Assembly: GCA_033283165.1 (NCBI GenBank)
Contig: JAWMQL010000001.1
Span: 62,001-126,000, forward strand
Direction: 5' to 3'
DNA from: JAWMQL01 sp033283165
Lineage (GTDB): Bacteria; Pseudomonadota; Gammaproteobacteria; Pseudomonadales; Halieaceae
Length of the DNA: 64,000 bases
In this document: piece by piece, positions 34,825 to 43,292 of the stretch
Numbering within the stretch: position 1 is the stretch's first letter
How the letters are laid out: every line of letters starts with the position of its first letter
Notes under the pieces: model-generated
Told to the model about the DNA's origin: nothing
Seen by the model: the letters and a program-made list of their open reading frames with translations, nothing else
Database searches by the model: none
Translations under genes and position numbers: made by a program

Positions 34825-35673
34825 CTAGCCTGCCTGGCGTTGCGCCGCCTTGAAACGGGCCACGAAGCCGCCGTCTACCAGCAGGTCGCAGCCGGACACA
34901 TAGGCCGCTTCCGGCGAGACCAGGTACAGTGCTGCCCGGGCGATGTCGGCCGGGTCCCCCAGGCGACCCAGTGCCACCATGCTGAACATGGCCTCGAAGT
35001 TGTCCATGGCCTTGTTTTCCAGCCGGCCCATGTCGGTGTCGATCAGGCCGGGCGAGATGGAGGCCAGGCGTTTGCCCTCGCTGCCCCAGTCGCCGGCGTT
35101 GTCCTCGATCCAGACGCGCAGCGCCTTCTTGGCGTAGGCATAGGCCATCCCGGAATTCTGCAAGGGTGGAAATTGCTCGGCCAGGAGCGCCAGCCGGTCA
35201 CCGGATCCCGGTTGCAGTGTATCTGCAAGCCGGCGTTCCAGTGCCTGGTCTTCGGGCACCAGGTAGGAACTCATGGAACTGATCGCAACGGCACAGGCTC
35301 CCGGCAGCAGTTGCGGCCGCAATTCCTCGAGCATGGCCACCGTGGCGGTCAGGTCGACCTCGACGATGCGCTGCCAGTCCGCCATCTGAGGCGACAGGCC
35401 TACCGTGTGTACGATACCCGTCAGGCCGCCGGCAGTTCGCCGCACCAGTTCCTGGCGGTGTTCCTGCCGGGTCACGTCCAGTACCTGGTGCCCTACCTCG
35501 ACGCCGAAGGCCTCACACCCGGCAGCCAGTTCGGCCAGCCGTTCACCCGACAGGTCCGCAAGCAGCAGGTCATGGCCCCGTTCGGCCGCCAACAGGGCCG
35601 TGGCACGGCCCATGCCGCCGGTGGCGCCGGTGATCAACAATGTCCCGGTGCGTTCCTGGCCGGAATTGGTCAT
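34825..35673 (-). CDS. SDR oxidoreductase
   Basis: The 282-residue SDR has LLITGATGGMGRATALLA for cofactor binding, ISSMSSY with the catalytic Ser, YAYAKKA as the active-site Tyr-Lys pair, and the SGCDLLVDGGF end typical of the family. The usual NNAG is replaced by VHTVG, as in some 3-alpha-hydroxysteroid dehydrogenase-like SDRs. AGGAG precedes the ATG. It is divergent from a crotonase gene across a 56-base gap holding an inverted repeat. Confidence 0.85.
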   Translation of the reverse strand: MTNSGQERTGTLLITGATGGMGRATALLAAERGHDLLLADLSGERLAELAAGCEAFGVEVGHQVLDVTRQEHRQELVRRTAGGLTGIVHTVGLSPQMADWQRIVEVDLTATVAMLEELRPQLLPGACAVAISSMSSYLVPEDQALERRLADTLQPGSGDRLALLAEQFPPLQNSGMAYAYAKKALRVWIEDNAGDWGSEGKRLASISPGLIDTDMGRLENKAMDNFEAMFSMVALGRLGDPADIARAALYLVSPEAAYVSGCDLLVDGGFVARFKAAQRQAG

Positions 35674-35704
35674 ACTGTTTCTCCTTATGAACGAAGACCA
35701 CTAC

Positions 35705-35723
35705 TATACATCAGTGTTGTATA
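35705..35723. promoter_or_regulatory. Perfect inverted repeat TATACA-N7-TGTATA
   Basis: A 6-7-6 perfect dyad fills the short divergent gap between the SDR (starts 35673) and crotonase (starts 35730) genes, 7 bases before the crotonase ATG. It looks like an operator acting on both genes. No TetR or other regulator gene is adjacent. Confidence 0.5.
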
Positions 35724-35729
35724 AAACGC

Positions 35730-36629
35730 ATGCCTGAGCCGCGCTACCTCTGCCTGCCGCTGGAGCAATTGCCGACCGATCCCGACTGGCTGGTGGAGCA
35801 GGCCTGCCCGGTCATCGGCCTGGGGCAGGGAACGAGTTCCAATGCGGACGTGGTAGTGGCCGACCGGCACCAGGCCGACCTGTTGCTCGCCGGTATCGAG
35901 CGCAGCCCGATAGCGGCGATGACCCTGGTCCAGGTCCTGCGCGCGGTGGAGCAGCTGCCGGTGCAGGCGGCGCTGACGCTGGAATCCCTGGCCTATGCCA
36001 CCCTGCAAGGAGGCGCCGAGCACCGCGCCTGGCTGGCCGCCCGGGACCAGCCGCCGGAGCCAGTGGCCGGAGGGGCAGGGGAGCCGGTGATCATGACCCG
36101 GCGCGACGGCGTGGTCAGGGCGCAACTGAACCGGCCAGAGAACCGCAATTCCTTCACTGTCGAGATGCGCGACGCGCTGGTGACCCTGTTCGAACTGGTA
36201 CTGCTGGACGACAGCATCGAGCGTCTCGAACTCAGCGCCCGCGGCGACTGCTTCAGTGTCGGTGGAGAATTGCGGGAATTCGGTCTGGCGCCGGACCCGG
36301 CCATGGCGCACCGCATACGATCCTGCCACAACCCATCGAGACTGCTGGCGCGTTGCGCCGCGCGCGTACACTGCCACGTGCATAGCGCCTGCCTGGGCTC
36401 CGGCATCGAACTCCCCGCTTTTGCTGCCCACCTGAGCGCGGCCCCGAAAAGCTTTTTCCAGCTGCCGGAGCTGCAACTGGGTTTGATCCCGGGGGCTGGC
36501 GGCTGCGTCAGTATCAGCCGCCGCATCGGGCGCCAGCGGACAGCCTGGCTGGTACTGTCCGGCAGGAAGATCAACACACACCAGGCGCTGGCGTGGGGGC
36601 TGATCGACGAGATAAGGTCGTCAGACTGA
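35730..36629 (+). CDS. Enoyl-CoA hydratase/isomerase family protein with N-terminal extension
   Basis: Of 299 residues, the crotonase core occupies about 115-299: RAQLNRPENRNSF, the first oxyanion loop GDCFSVGGELREFG, the second loop HSACLGSGIELPAF, and PELQLGLIPGAGGC with the usual catalytic Glu. The first 110 residues are an extension containing ESLAYATLQGGAEHRAWLAA, which I do not recognise as a domain. No ribosome site is visible before ATG 35730, so translation may be weak or leaderless. Its 3' end overlaps the convergent amidohydrolase by 9 bases. Confidence 0.8.
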   Translation: MPEPRYLCLPLEQLPTDPDWLVEQACPVIGLGQGTSSNADVVVADRHQADLLLAGIERSPIAAMTLVQVLRAVEQLPVQAALTLESLAYATLQGGAEHRAWLAARDQPPEPVAGGAGEPVIMTRRDGVVRAQLNRPENRNSFTVEMRDALVTLFELVLLDDSIERLELSARGDCFSVGGELREFGLAPDPAMAHRIRSCHNPSRLLARCAARVHCHVHSACLGSGIELPAFAAHLSAAPKSFFQLPELQLGLIPGAGGCVSISRRIGRQRTAWLVLSGRKINTHQALAWGLIDEIRSSD

Positions 36630-38030
36630 ACCGTGGGCAAGCTGACCCGCGCACCAGGTGCAGCGCACCTGCGTCGCGTCCAGCACGCCGCGAACCACCT
36701 CCCACGGTTCATGCAGCAGGCAAAGGTCCGCGTACTGGCCCTCGCGCGGTCGCAACGTGACGGTTCCCGGTTGGCCCGGCGGCGACAGGTACAGTCCCAG
36801 GGCCTGCTCCGGTGTCAGCGCCTCGGCCTGACCCATGACACGGCCCCCCGCTGTCGATCGGGTCACCGCCGCCTGCATGCTGCGCCAGGGATCGGGCGCG
36901 CCAAACGGGGCGTCACTGCCCGCAGCCAGCGCAACACCGCTGTCCAGGAAAGCCGCTGCGCGGTACAGCCAGGGCTGGTCGATGGGGTCGACGTCGCGGG
37001 CGTACTGGTCGCCCCGTTCGGCGATAAAGTGCGGCTGGACCACCACCCGCAGGCCCAACCCGGCGATGAGGCGCAGTTGTTGCGGCGGGCAGACCGAGGC
37101 GTGCTCGATACGATCACCGACCATCACCCCGGTGCTTTCCAGTGCGCTGAGCGCGAACACCAGTTCCGTCAGGGTGACGCAGTGTACCGCCACCGCCCGG
37201 CCGGCCGCGTGCGCCGCAGCGATGTCCCGGCACAGGGTTGTGAACTCCGGTAACTGTGACTCCAGCAGGTGGATTTTAAACTCGCCCCGCTGTAGTCGCT
37301 CCTCGTCCAGGCAAGAGTCCAGACCGGCGCCGCCCATCATCCGTACGGTCTGCAACAACCGGCCATCGGACTGGTGGCGCTGAACGATATCCCAGGCCTC
37401 CCGCCCGTTACCCGGTGTGGTATCGGTGATGCCGGTGACGCCGAAGCCGGCCAGCAGGCGGCTGGCGCGGGCAATGTCCGGCAGGTCCCGTTTGAGCCGG
37501 GTTCGCAGCCAGACGTCTTCCTCGAGCAGGCGGCCGGTCGGCCGGCCCTGCTCCAGTTCCAGGCCGGCGGGCAGTGGTCCCCGATCCAGTTCCAGTGCCT
37601 GTAGCGCGCGGCTGTTCATGATCCAGGCGCGTCCCCCGCGGTGCTGGATGCGAACCGGCCGGTCGGGAATATGGCGATCGAGCCAGTCCCGGTCGATGTC
37701 GCCTGCCACGCAGGCGTGATATCCGACACCGCGGAGCCAGTCCTGTTGCCGCTGTGAATTGGCATCGCGCAGCAGCGCGGCCAGTGCTTCCTCCGTGTGG
37801 ACCGCGGGGGGACCGCACTGCAGCGATTCCAGCGCGGCGCCGAGCGCCAGCAAATGCATATGGTGGTCATGCAGTCCGGGCAGCAGCAGGCCGCCCCCGG
37901 CGCCCACCACCCGTTCACCGGCGGCCGGTTCGAGTGTCCGGGCAATGGCTGTGATCCGGTCTCCCGCGATCCGCAGGTCGGCGGCGTCTTCCATCCCGTA
38001 CAGTTGCGCCCCGGTGATCAGCGTATTCAC
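36621..38030 (-). CDS. Amidohydrolase family protein, YtcJ-like
   Basis: The protein of 469 residues begins NTLITGAQLYGMEDAADLRI and has the metal site LHDHHMHLL, later HCVTLTE, DRIEHASV and the Asp-bearing AAGSDAPFGAP, as in the YtcJ/N-substituted formamide deformylase group. It likely hydrolyses an amide, lactone or cyclic imide. GTG 38030 overlaps the stop of the upstream CoA-transferase by 4 bases, so the two are co-translated and probably act in one pathway. Confidence 0.82.
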   Translation of the reverse strand: MNTLITGAQLYGMEDAADLRIAGDRITAIARTLEPAAGERVVGAGGGLLLPGLHDHHMHLLALGAALESLQCGPPAVHTEEALAALLRDANSQRQQDWLRGVGYHACVAGDIDRDWLDRHIPDRPVRIQHRGGRAWIMNSRALQALELDRGPLPAGLELEQGRPTGRLLEEDVWLRTRLKRDLPDIARASRLLAGFGVTGITDTTPGNGREAWDIVQRHQSDGRLLQTVRMMGGAGLDSCLDEERLQRGEFKIHLLESQLPEFTTLCRDIAAAHAAGRAVAVHCVTLTELVFALSALESTGVMVGDRIEHASVCPPQQLRLIAGLGLRVVVQPHFIAERGDQYARDVDPIDQPWLYRAAAFLDSGVALAAGSDAPFGAPDPWRSMQAAVTRSTAGGRVMGQAEALTPEQALGLYLSPPGQPGTVTLRPREGQYADLCLLHEPWEVVRGVLDATQVRCTWCAGQLAHGSV

Positions 38031-39358
38031 GGCCGGGACTCGTCGCGTGGTCGGGGCGGCTGCGGGGCAATCTGCCGGTCGCGCAGGAACTGTTTCCAGC
38101 GCGCCTGGCGTGCGCGATAGTCTCCGTCGGCCGGCGCGGTAGCCGAGATACAGTGGCCCACGACCCCGGCCAGTGGCAGGTCCAGCAACTGGCCGCCACC
38201 GGAAAGCCAGGCCCCCCAACCTGCCAGCGCGGCGTGCAGGCCGGTGAGCGGGTCGGCGACGGCGTCGCCGCAGACCAGCCACTGGTCCGTCGCCCGGTGC
38301 AGGATGGCGGACAGTCCCGCGGCAATGCCGGCATCGTCACCGTAGGCGATCCAGTTGGCCATCGGCTCGTGCCGGCCATAGCCGGTGATACTGACCCAGG
38401 TCAGCCCCGGTTTCGCCGCCAGCAGATCCTCCGCGACGATGCCCATCTGTCGCAGTGCCCTGGGGCGTGAGGCTTCCAGTACGATATCCGCCTGCAGGAT
38501 AAATTGCCGTAACTCCTCCCGGCCGGCGCTTTGGTGCAGGTCGAGGCTGAGCGTCTGCTTGCCGTCATTGAGCAGGTGAAAAAATGCGGCCGGCCCGAAC
38601 CGGGCGCCATCCGGTCGTTGCGAACTCTCGACTTTCAGGACCTCGGCACCGGCCGCCTGCCACAGGCTGCTGCACAGCGGGCCAGCCCAGAGCGAGGAGA
38701 GATCGACCACCCGAGGCGCGCTGTCGGTCTTCGGCCTGGCGCTGTGCCAGGCCCGGTTGTCCGTCCGGGTCAGCCAGTCCTGCGCTGCAGCGGGAAGCTG
38801 TGCGGCCTCCACCAGCGCCAGTCCCAGCAGCCTGCCGCGGGTCACCAGCGTGCCGGTATCGCGTTCGGCCGCCAGGTCGGCCACGGTTTGCCAGTCAGGG
38901 ACAGGGCCGCTCTCAAACAGTGCCGGCAGCAGGTCCCAGTCGGAGTCGCGGCTCAGGTTCAACCCGACCCTGCCGTCGCCTGTCGCCAGCAGGCGGCAAT
39001 GTCCGCCCGGGGATATCGCACCCTGGCGAGTGTGTCCGGTCAGTGCCGCGCGCTCTGCAAGTAGTTGCGAGCCGTTCAGCGCTGGAGAAATCTGTTTTCC
39101 GGCAAGAGCCCTGAACGCATCCAGCACCCCCTCGGCACAGCTGGCCAGGGGCACAGGGCACATGGAGGGAGGTCGGTCGGCCTGGCCGGTCAACGCCATC
39201 ATGCCGCTTTCTGCCCAGAGTCGGGCGGGATGTGTCGCGGGTCCGGTCGGGAGGGTGATGTCGGGCCGGTGCAGGTCCCGCAGCAGTTTCCTGGCGTAGC
39301 GGTGGCTGCAGCCGTTTTTTTCAGGCTGAACCTCACTGCGCTGCGGTGGGCTGGTCAT
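38027..39358 (-). CDS. Family III CoA-transferase (CaiB/BaiF-like) with divergent N-terminal half
   Basis: Of 443 residues, the half from about 218 onward matches CaiB/BaiF proteins: RVVDLSSLWAGPLCSSLW, AEVLKVESSQRPDGAR and VADPLTGLHAALAGWGAWLS, where the Asp before PLTG is the likely CoA-oxalate-type catalytic residue. The first 210 residues are only loosely similar to a CoA-transferase half. It should swap CoA between acids without ATP. The ATG has no strong ribosome site. It heads a two-gene unit with the amidohydrolase. Confidence 0.78.
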   Translation of the reverse strand: MTSPPQRSEVQPEKNGCSHRYARKLLRDLHRPDITLPTGPATHPARLWAESGMMALTGQADRPPSMCPVPLASCAEGVLDAFRALAGKQISPALNGSQLLAERAALTGHTRQGAISPGGHCRLLATGDGRVGLNLSRDSDWDLLPALFESGPVPDWQTVADLAAERDTGTLVTRGRLLGLALVEAAQLPAAAQDWLTRTDNRAWHSARPKTDSAPRVVDLSSLWAGPLCSSLWQAAGAEVLKVESSQRPDGARFGPAAFFHLLNDGKQTLSLDLHQSAGREELRQFILQADIVLEASRPRALRQMGIVAEDLLAAKPGLTWVSITGYGRHEPMANWIAYGDDAGIAAGLSAILHRATDQWLVCGDAVADPLTGLHAALAGWGAWLSGGGQLLDLPLAGVVGHCISATAPADGDYRARQARWKQFLRDRQIAPQPPRPRDESRP

Positions 39359-39488
39359 GCGCTCATGATATGGGGGGCTATGCGGGTCTACAAGCGACGG
39401 TCCCGGATGGCGTTCCCGGCGTCTGGCGCCGGAAGTGTAAAAGCTACTATTATGGTGGAGTCCTGTTCACTGCCAAGCCGGGAATAAC

Positions 39489-40607
39489 ATGAATAACAGC
39501 AATAACACGGAACACCCCCTGACGTCCGCGGAATTTGTCGATGGCCTGATTCGTGTCGCGCTGCTGCTGCTGCTGGTGGTGCTGTGTTTCCAGGTCTTCA
39601 GTCCTTTCCTGCACCTGATGGTGTGGGCGCTGATTCTCGGGGTGACCCTGTTCCCCCTGCACCAGAAACTGGCCGCGAAACTGGGGGGGAAACAGGGCAG
39701 CGCAGCGACCCTGATGACCCTGGTCGGGGTACTCCTGCTGGGCGCGCCGTCGGTGATGCTGGGAAGTTCCATGGCGGCGTACCTGACCGAAATTTTCGAC
39801 AGTTACCAGGCCGGGACCCTGGTCATGCCGGAACCTGCCGCGTCGGTGCGGGACTGGCCTGTTATCGGAGACCAGGTCCACGAGGCCTGGACCGCCGCGG
39901 CGGATGATTTTCCCGCATTTGTCGAAGCCAACAGGGCCGCGGTGGAGAGCGCGGTCTCCAAAGGGCTCGCCGTCGCCAGAAGCACTGCGGGCGGGGTGGT
40001 ATTCTTTATCGGCGCACTGGTCGTGGCGGGCATCATGATGGCCTACGGTCGCAGCGGCAGCGGCGCCATGCTGAATATCTTCAACCGCGTGGCAGGGCCG
40101 GTGCACGGACCCAACATGCACAGCCTGGTCACCATGACGACCCGCTCGGTCGCGGTGGGCGTGCTCGGGGTGGCAGTCATCCAGTCCCTGTTGTCGGGTG
40201 TCGTGTTCTTGCTGGCGGGTGTACCCGCTGCTGGCCTGCTGGCCCTGGTGATCCTGTTTCTGGCCATCATGCAACTGCCCGGCCTGCTGGTAGGCATTCC
40301 GGTGATCTTGTGGATATGGAATAACGGGGACGCCTCCACGGGCATGAATGTGGTCTGGACCGTGCTGGTGCTGCTGACTGGACTGGCGGACAATATCCTG
40401 AAACCGGTGTTGCTCGGCCGCGGGGTGGATGCGCCCATGCCCGTGATCCTGATCGGGGCCCTCGGGGGCATGGTGTCCTCCGGATTTGTCGGACTCTTTA
40501 CCGGCGCCGTGGTACTGGCGGTCGGTTACCAGCTCTTCATGCAGTGGGTGGACAACGCCAGGCAGCAAGCGGTCGACACCGCAGGGGAAGCCGGGACTGA
40601 CGAATGA
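39489..40607 (+). CDS. AI-2E family transporter/permease
   Basis: This 372-residue membrane protein shows the AI-2E/PerM layout: a hydrophobic pair near residues 20-50, another at 72-90, a soluble loop with amphipathic helices (about 100-165), then four or more segments including GLLALVILFLAIMQLPGLLV, and a late DNILKPVLLGRG motif typical of the family. Members export signals or act as ion antiporters. It overlaps the outer-membrane factor gene by 4 bases (ATGA), so it belongs to the efflux operon that follows. Confidence 0.88.
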   Translation: MNNSNNTEHPLTSAEFVDGLIRVALLLLLVVLCFQVFSPFLHLMVWALILGVTLFPLHQKLAAKLGGKQGSAATLMTLVGVLLLGAPSVMLGSSMAAYLTEIFDSYQAGTLVMPEPAASVRDWPVIGDQVHEAWTAAADDFPAFVEANRAAVESAVSKGLAVARSTAGGVVFFIGALVVAGIMMAYGRSGSGAMLNIFNRVAGPVHGPNMHSLVTMTTRSVAVGVLGVAVIQSLLSGVVFLLAGVPAAGLLALVILFLAIMQLPGLLVGIPVILWIWNNGDASTGMNVVWTVLVLLTGLADNILKPVLLGRGVDAPMPVILIGALGGMVSSGFVGLFTGAVVLAVGYQLFMQWVDNARQQAVDTAGEAGTDE

Positions 40608-42124
40608 GTCGGCTGCTCTGGGTGTTGCTGGCCAGCGGCGTCCTGCTGATGCCGGCCTGTACCAACCTGGGCCCGGATTACGAGGAGCCGCCGGTAGGCT
40701 GGCTGGAAGACTGGCAGACCACCCTGTACGGCCAGGTAAAATCGGGCACGACGGAGCGGGAGGACCTGTCCTTCTGGTGGCAGGCCTTCAGCGACCCGGT
40801 GCTGAACGAGCTGGTGGCTGTGGCGCGGCGGGAAAACAACAGCCTGCGCATAGCGTCCCTGGCCATACTCCAGAGCCGGGCCGTGCTGGGGATAGCCACC
40901 GGCAGTCAGTATCCCCAGGTGCAGCGTGCCAGCGGCAGCGCCGCGCGGGTCGACCGTTGGCCCACCGAGGGCGACGACGGCTGGGATCACGGCAACTTCT
41001 CCACCTACGACGCGGGATTTGATATCGCCTGGGAAGTGGACTTCTGGGGCCGCTACCGGCGTGGAGTGGAGTCCGCGGATGCCGCCTTCTTTGCCGCTAT
41101 CACCAACCAACAGAACGCCCAGGTGCTGCTCAGCGCCGCGGTAGCCCAGACCTACTACGGCTGGCGTACCACGGAGCGCCAGATAGTCATCGCGCGGGAA
41201 AATGCCGGCTTGCAAAAACGCAGCCTGGATATCACCACCCGCCTGTACGAAAGCGGGCAGACCTCTGAACTCGACCTGCAGCAGGCCCGGGCCCAGTACC
41301 TGGGAACGCTTGCTACCATCCCCAGCCTGGAGATCAGTCTGCGCCAGTTTGAAAATGCACTCAGCGTCCTGCTGGCGCGGCGCCCGGGCGACCTGCCCGA
41401 GCTGCAGGGCGCGGCCGGCGAGTTGCCCGGACTGTCCCCGGTGATGATCTCCGATATACCGGCACGGTACCTGATGCGGCGCCCTGACGTGCAATCGGCC
41501 GCCTGGCAGGTGGCGGCACAGTCGGCCCAGATCGGCATCGCGCGGGCTGACCTGTACCCGTCGATCTCCCTGTTTGGCACCGTCGGCTGGTCCGGCAATT
41601 CCCTGGATGCCACTACCGATACGCTCAGTACCGGGGTCGGTCCCGCTTTCACCTGGAACCTGTTCAATTACGACCGATTGGAAAACCGCGTGCGGGTTCA
41701 GGACGCCATCCTGCAGCAGGCCATCGAGGGCTACCAGTTCAGCGTGTTGCAGGCGGCGCGCGAAATCGATGATGCGGCAATCGGGGTCGTCAAGACCCGC
41801 GAGCGCCAGGGTATCCTGGCCCGCTCGCTGGAATCGGCCCGCCGGGCCCTGACCCTGTCCACCAAGCGCTACCAGGAGGGCTACTCGGATTTCCAGCGCG
41901 TGCTGGACGCACAGCGTGCACTGGCGGCGGCCTCCAACAACTACGTGGCCACCCAGGGCGCCCATATCGGTGCCGTGATCGCTTTTTACAAGGCACTGGG
42001 AGGCGGCTGGCAACCCGTAAGCGGTACAGACCTGTTGCCTGAGGAGACCCGGCAGCAGATGGAGCAGCGCACCGACTGGGATGGCATGCTGGATGCGCCC
42101 CTGCCAGTGGCTAACCCGAACTGA
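40604..42124 (+). CDS. Outer-membrane efflux factor, NodT/OprM family lipoprotein
   Basis: The 506-residue protein begins with a lipoprotein signal whose lipobox is LLMPAC, with Cys19 to be lipidated. It has two outer-membrane efflux repeats, with FDIAWEVDFWGRYRRGVESA in the first and SISLFGTVGWSGNSL and VGPAFTWNLFNYDR in the second, the standard TolC-like signatures. It forms the outer-membrane channel for a tripartite pump with the HlyD-type adaptor encoded 14 bases downstream. Confidence 0.92.
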   Translation: MSRLLWVLLASGVLLMPACTNLGPDYEEPPVGWLEDWQTTLYGQVKSGTTEREDLSFWWQAFSDPVLNELVAVARRENNSLRIASLAILQSRAVLGIATGSQYPQVQRASGSAARVDRWPTEGDDGWDHGNFSTYDAGFDIAWEVDFWGRYRRGVESADAAFFAAITNQQNAQVLLSAAVAQTYYGWRTTERQIVIARENAGLQKRSLDITTRLYESGQTSELDLQQARAQYLGTLATIPSLEISLRQFENALSVLLARRPGDLPELQGAAGELPGLSPVMISDIPARYLMRRPDVQSAAWQVAAQSAQIGIARADLYPSISLFGTVGWSGNSLDATTDTLSTGVGPAFTWNLFNYDRLENRVRVQDAILQQAIEGYQFSVLQAAREIDDAAIGVVKTRERQGILARSLESARRALTLSTKRYQEGYSDFQRVLDAQRALAAASNNYVATQGAHIGAVIAFYKALGGGWQPVSGTDLLPEETRQQMEQRTDWDGMLDAPLPVANPN

Positions 42125-42138
42125 AAGGCAGAGCGATT

Positions 42139-43281
42139 ATGACGGACGAAAACCCGGCTGAGCCCAGAGAAGAGCAGGTCGATCAGGAGCAGGGCGACGC
42201 CTCTCAGGCGGCTGTCAACAAGGGCGGCAAGGCGGTTGCGATCCTGATCCTTGTCAGCCTGACCTGGTATCTGGTGGCGGACCGCTTCACACCCTACACC
42301 GACCAGGCCCGGGTGCAGGGTTACGTGATCGGCGTTGCGCCCCAGGTGTCCGGTACGGTTACCGAGGTGCTGGCGAAGAACAACCAGTGGGTCGACGCGG
42401 GCGATGTCCTGTTCCGTATCGACAGCAGCCAGTATGAGATTGCGCTGCAAAAAGCCCGCTCGGATTACGAGAATGCCGTGCGCCAGGTGGACGCCGGTAG
42501 TGCCGGGGTGACGGCGGCCCGGGCCAACCTGCGGGCGTCGCTGGCCAACCTGGACAAGGCGCAGCGGGACACGGATCGCCTGCAGCGCCTGCGGCAGGAA
42601 GACCCGGGAACGATTTCCGAGCGGCGGCTGGAGATTTCACAGGCCAACCTCGACGCGGCGCGGGCCGGAGTCGCAGCAGCCGAGGCCGCCATCCAGCAGG
42701 CCATCGAGGCCAAGGGCGGTGAATCCGGCGAGGACAACACCATTCTCAAGGTGGCGCGAACCGGCGTGGAGAAGGCCGAACTCGACCTGCAGCGGACCGA
42801 GGTTCGCGCGGACAGCCGGGGCGTGATCACCGACCTGCGCACGGAGGTGGGCCAGTTCGCCGGGGCCGGGGCGCCGGTGATGACCCTGGTCGCCTTTACC
42901 GACGTCTGGATCAGCGCTGAATTTACCGAGAACAACCTGGGCCGCATGCGCGAGGGCACCCCGGTCGATATCCTGCTGGACGTGTATCCCGGCCAGGTAT
43001 TCAGCGGCGCTGTCAGCAGTATCGGCCTGGGCGTGAGTACCACCCAGGCGCCGCCACCGGGTACCTTGCCGAAAATCGACAACAACCGTGACTGGCTGCG
43101 GCAGTCACAGCGATTTCCCGTCATCGTCAGGTTTGATGGCGAGCTGGACCGGGAGTTCGTCCGGCAACTTCGTATCGGTGGTCAGGCCTCCGTGGTGGCC
43201 TACAACGAGGGCAGCGGGCTGGTCGCCTGGTTGGGCAAAATTTTCGTGCGCATCATGAGCCTGCTCGCCTACGCCTACTAG
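42139..43281 (+). CDS. HlyD/EmrA family periplasmic adaptor
   Basis: This protein of 380 residues has one N-terminal membrane segment (about 36-49), then the lipoyl-like half VQGYVIGVAPQVSGTVTEVL, a coiled-coil hairpin rich in Ala, Gln and Arg (about 95-215), the second lipoyl half (VRADSRGVITDLRTEVGQ) and a beta barrel (TLVAFTDVWISAEFTENNLG). It links the inner-membrane partner to the outer-membrane factor. The gene order suggests the DUF2955 protein is the inner-membrane component. Confidence 0.92.
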   Translation: MTDENPAEPREEQVDQEQGDASQAAVNKGGKAVAILILVSLTWYLVADRFTPYTDQARVQGYVIGVAPQVSGTVTEVLAKNNQWVDAGDVLFRIDSSQYEIALQKARSDYENAVRQVDAGSAGVTAARANLRASLANLDKAQRDTDRLQRLRQEDPGTISERRLEISQANLDAARAGVAAAEAAIQQAIEAKGGESGEDNTILKVARTGVEKAELDLQRTEVRADSRGVITDLRTEVGQFAGAGAPVMTLVAFTDVWISAEFTENNLGRMREGTPVDILLDVYPGQVFSGAVSSIGLGVSTTQAPPPGTLPKIDNNRDWLRQSQRFPVIVRFDGELDREFVRQLRIGGQASVVAYNEGSGLVAWLGKIFVRIMSLLAYAY

Positions 43282-43292
43282 GAGTGCGCCAC

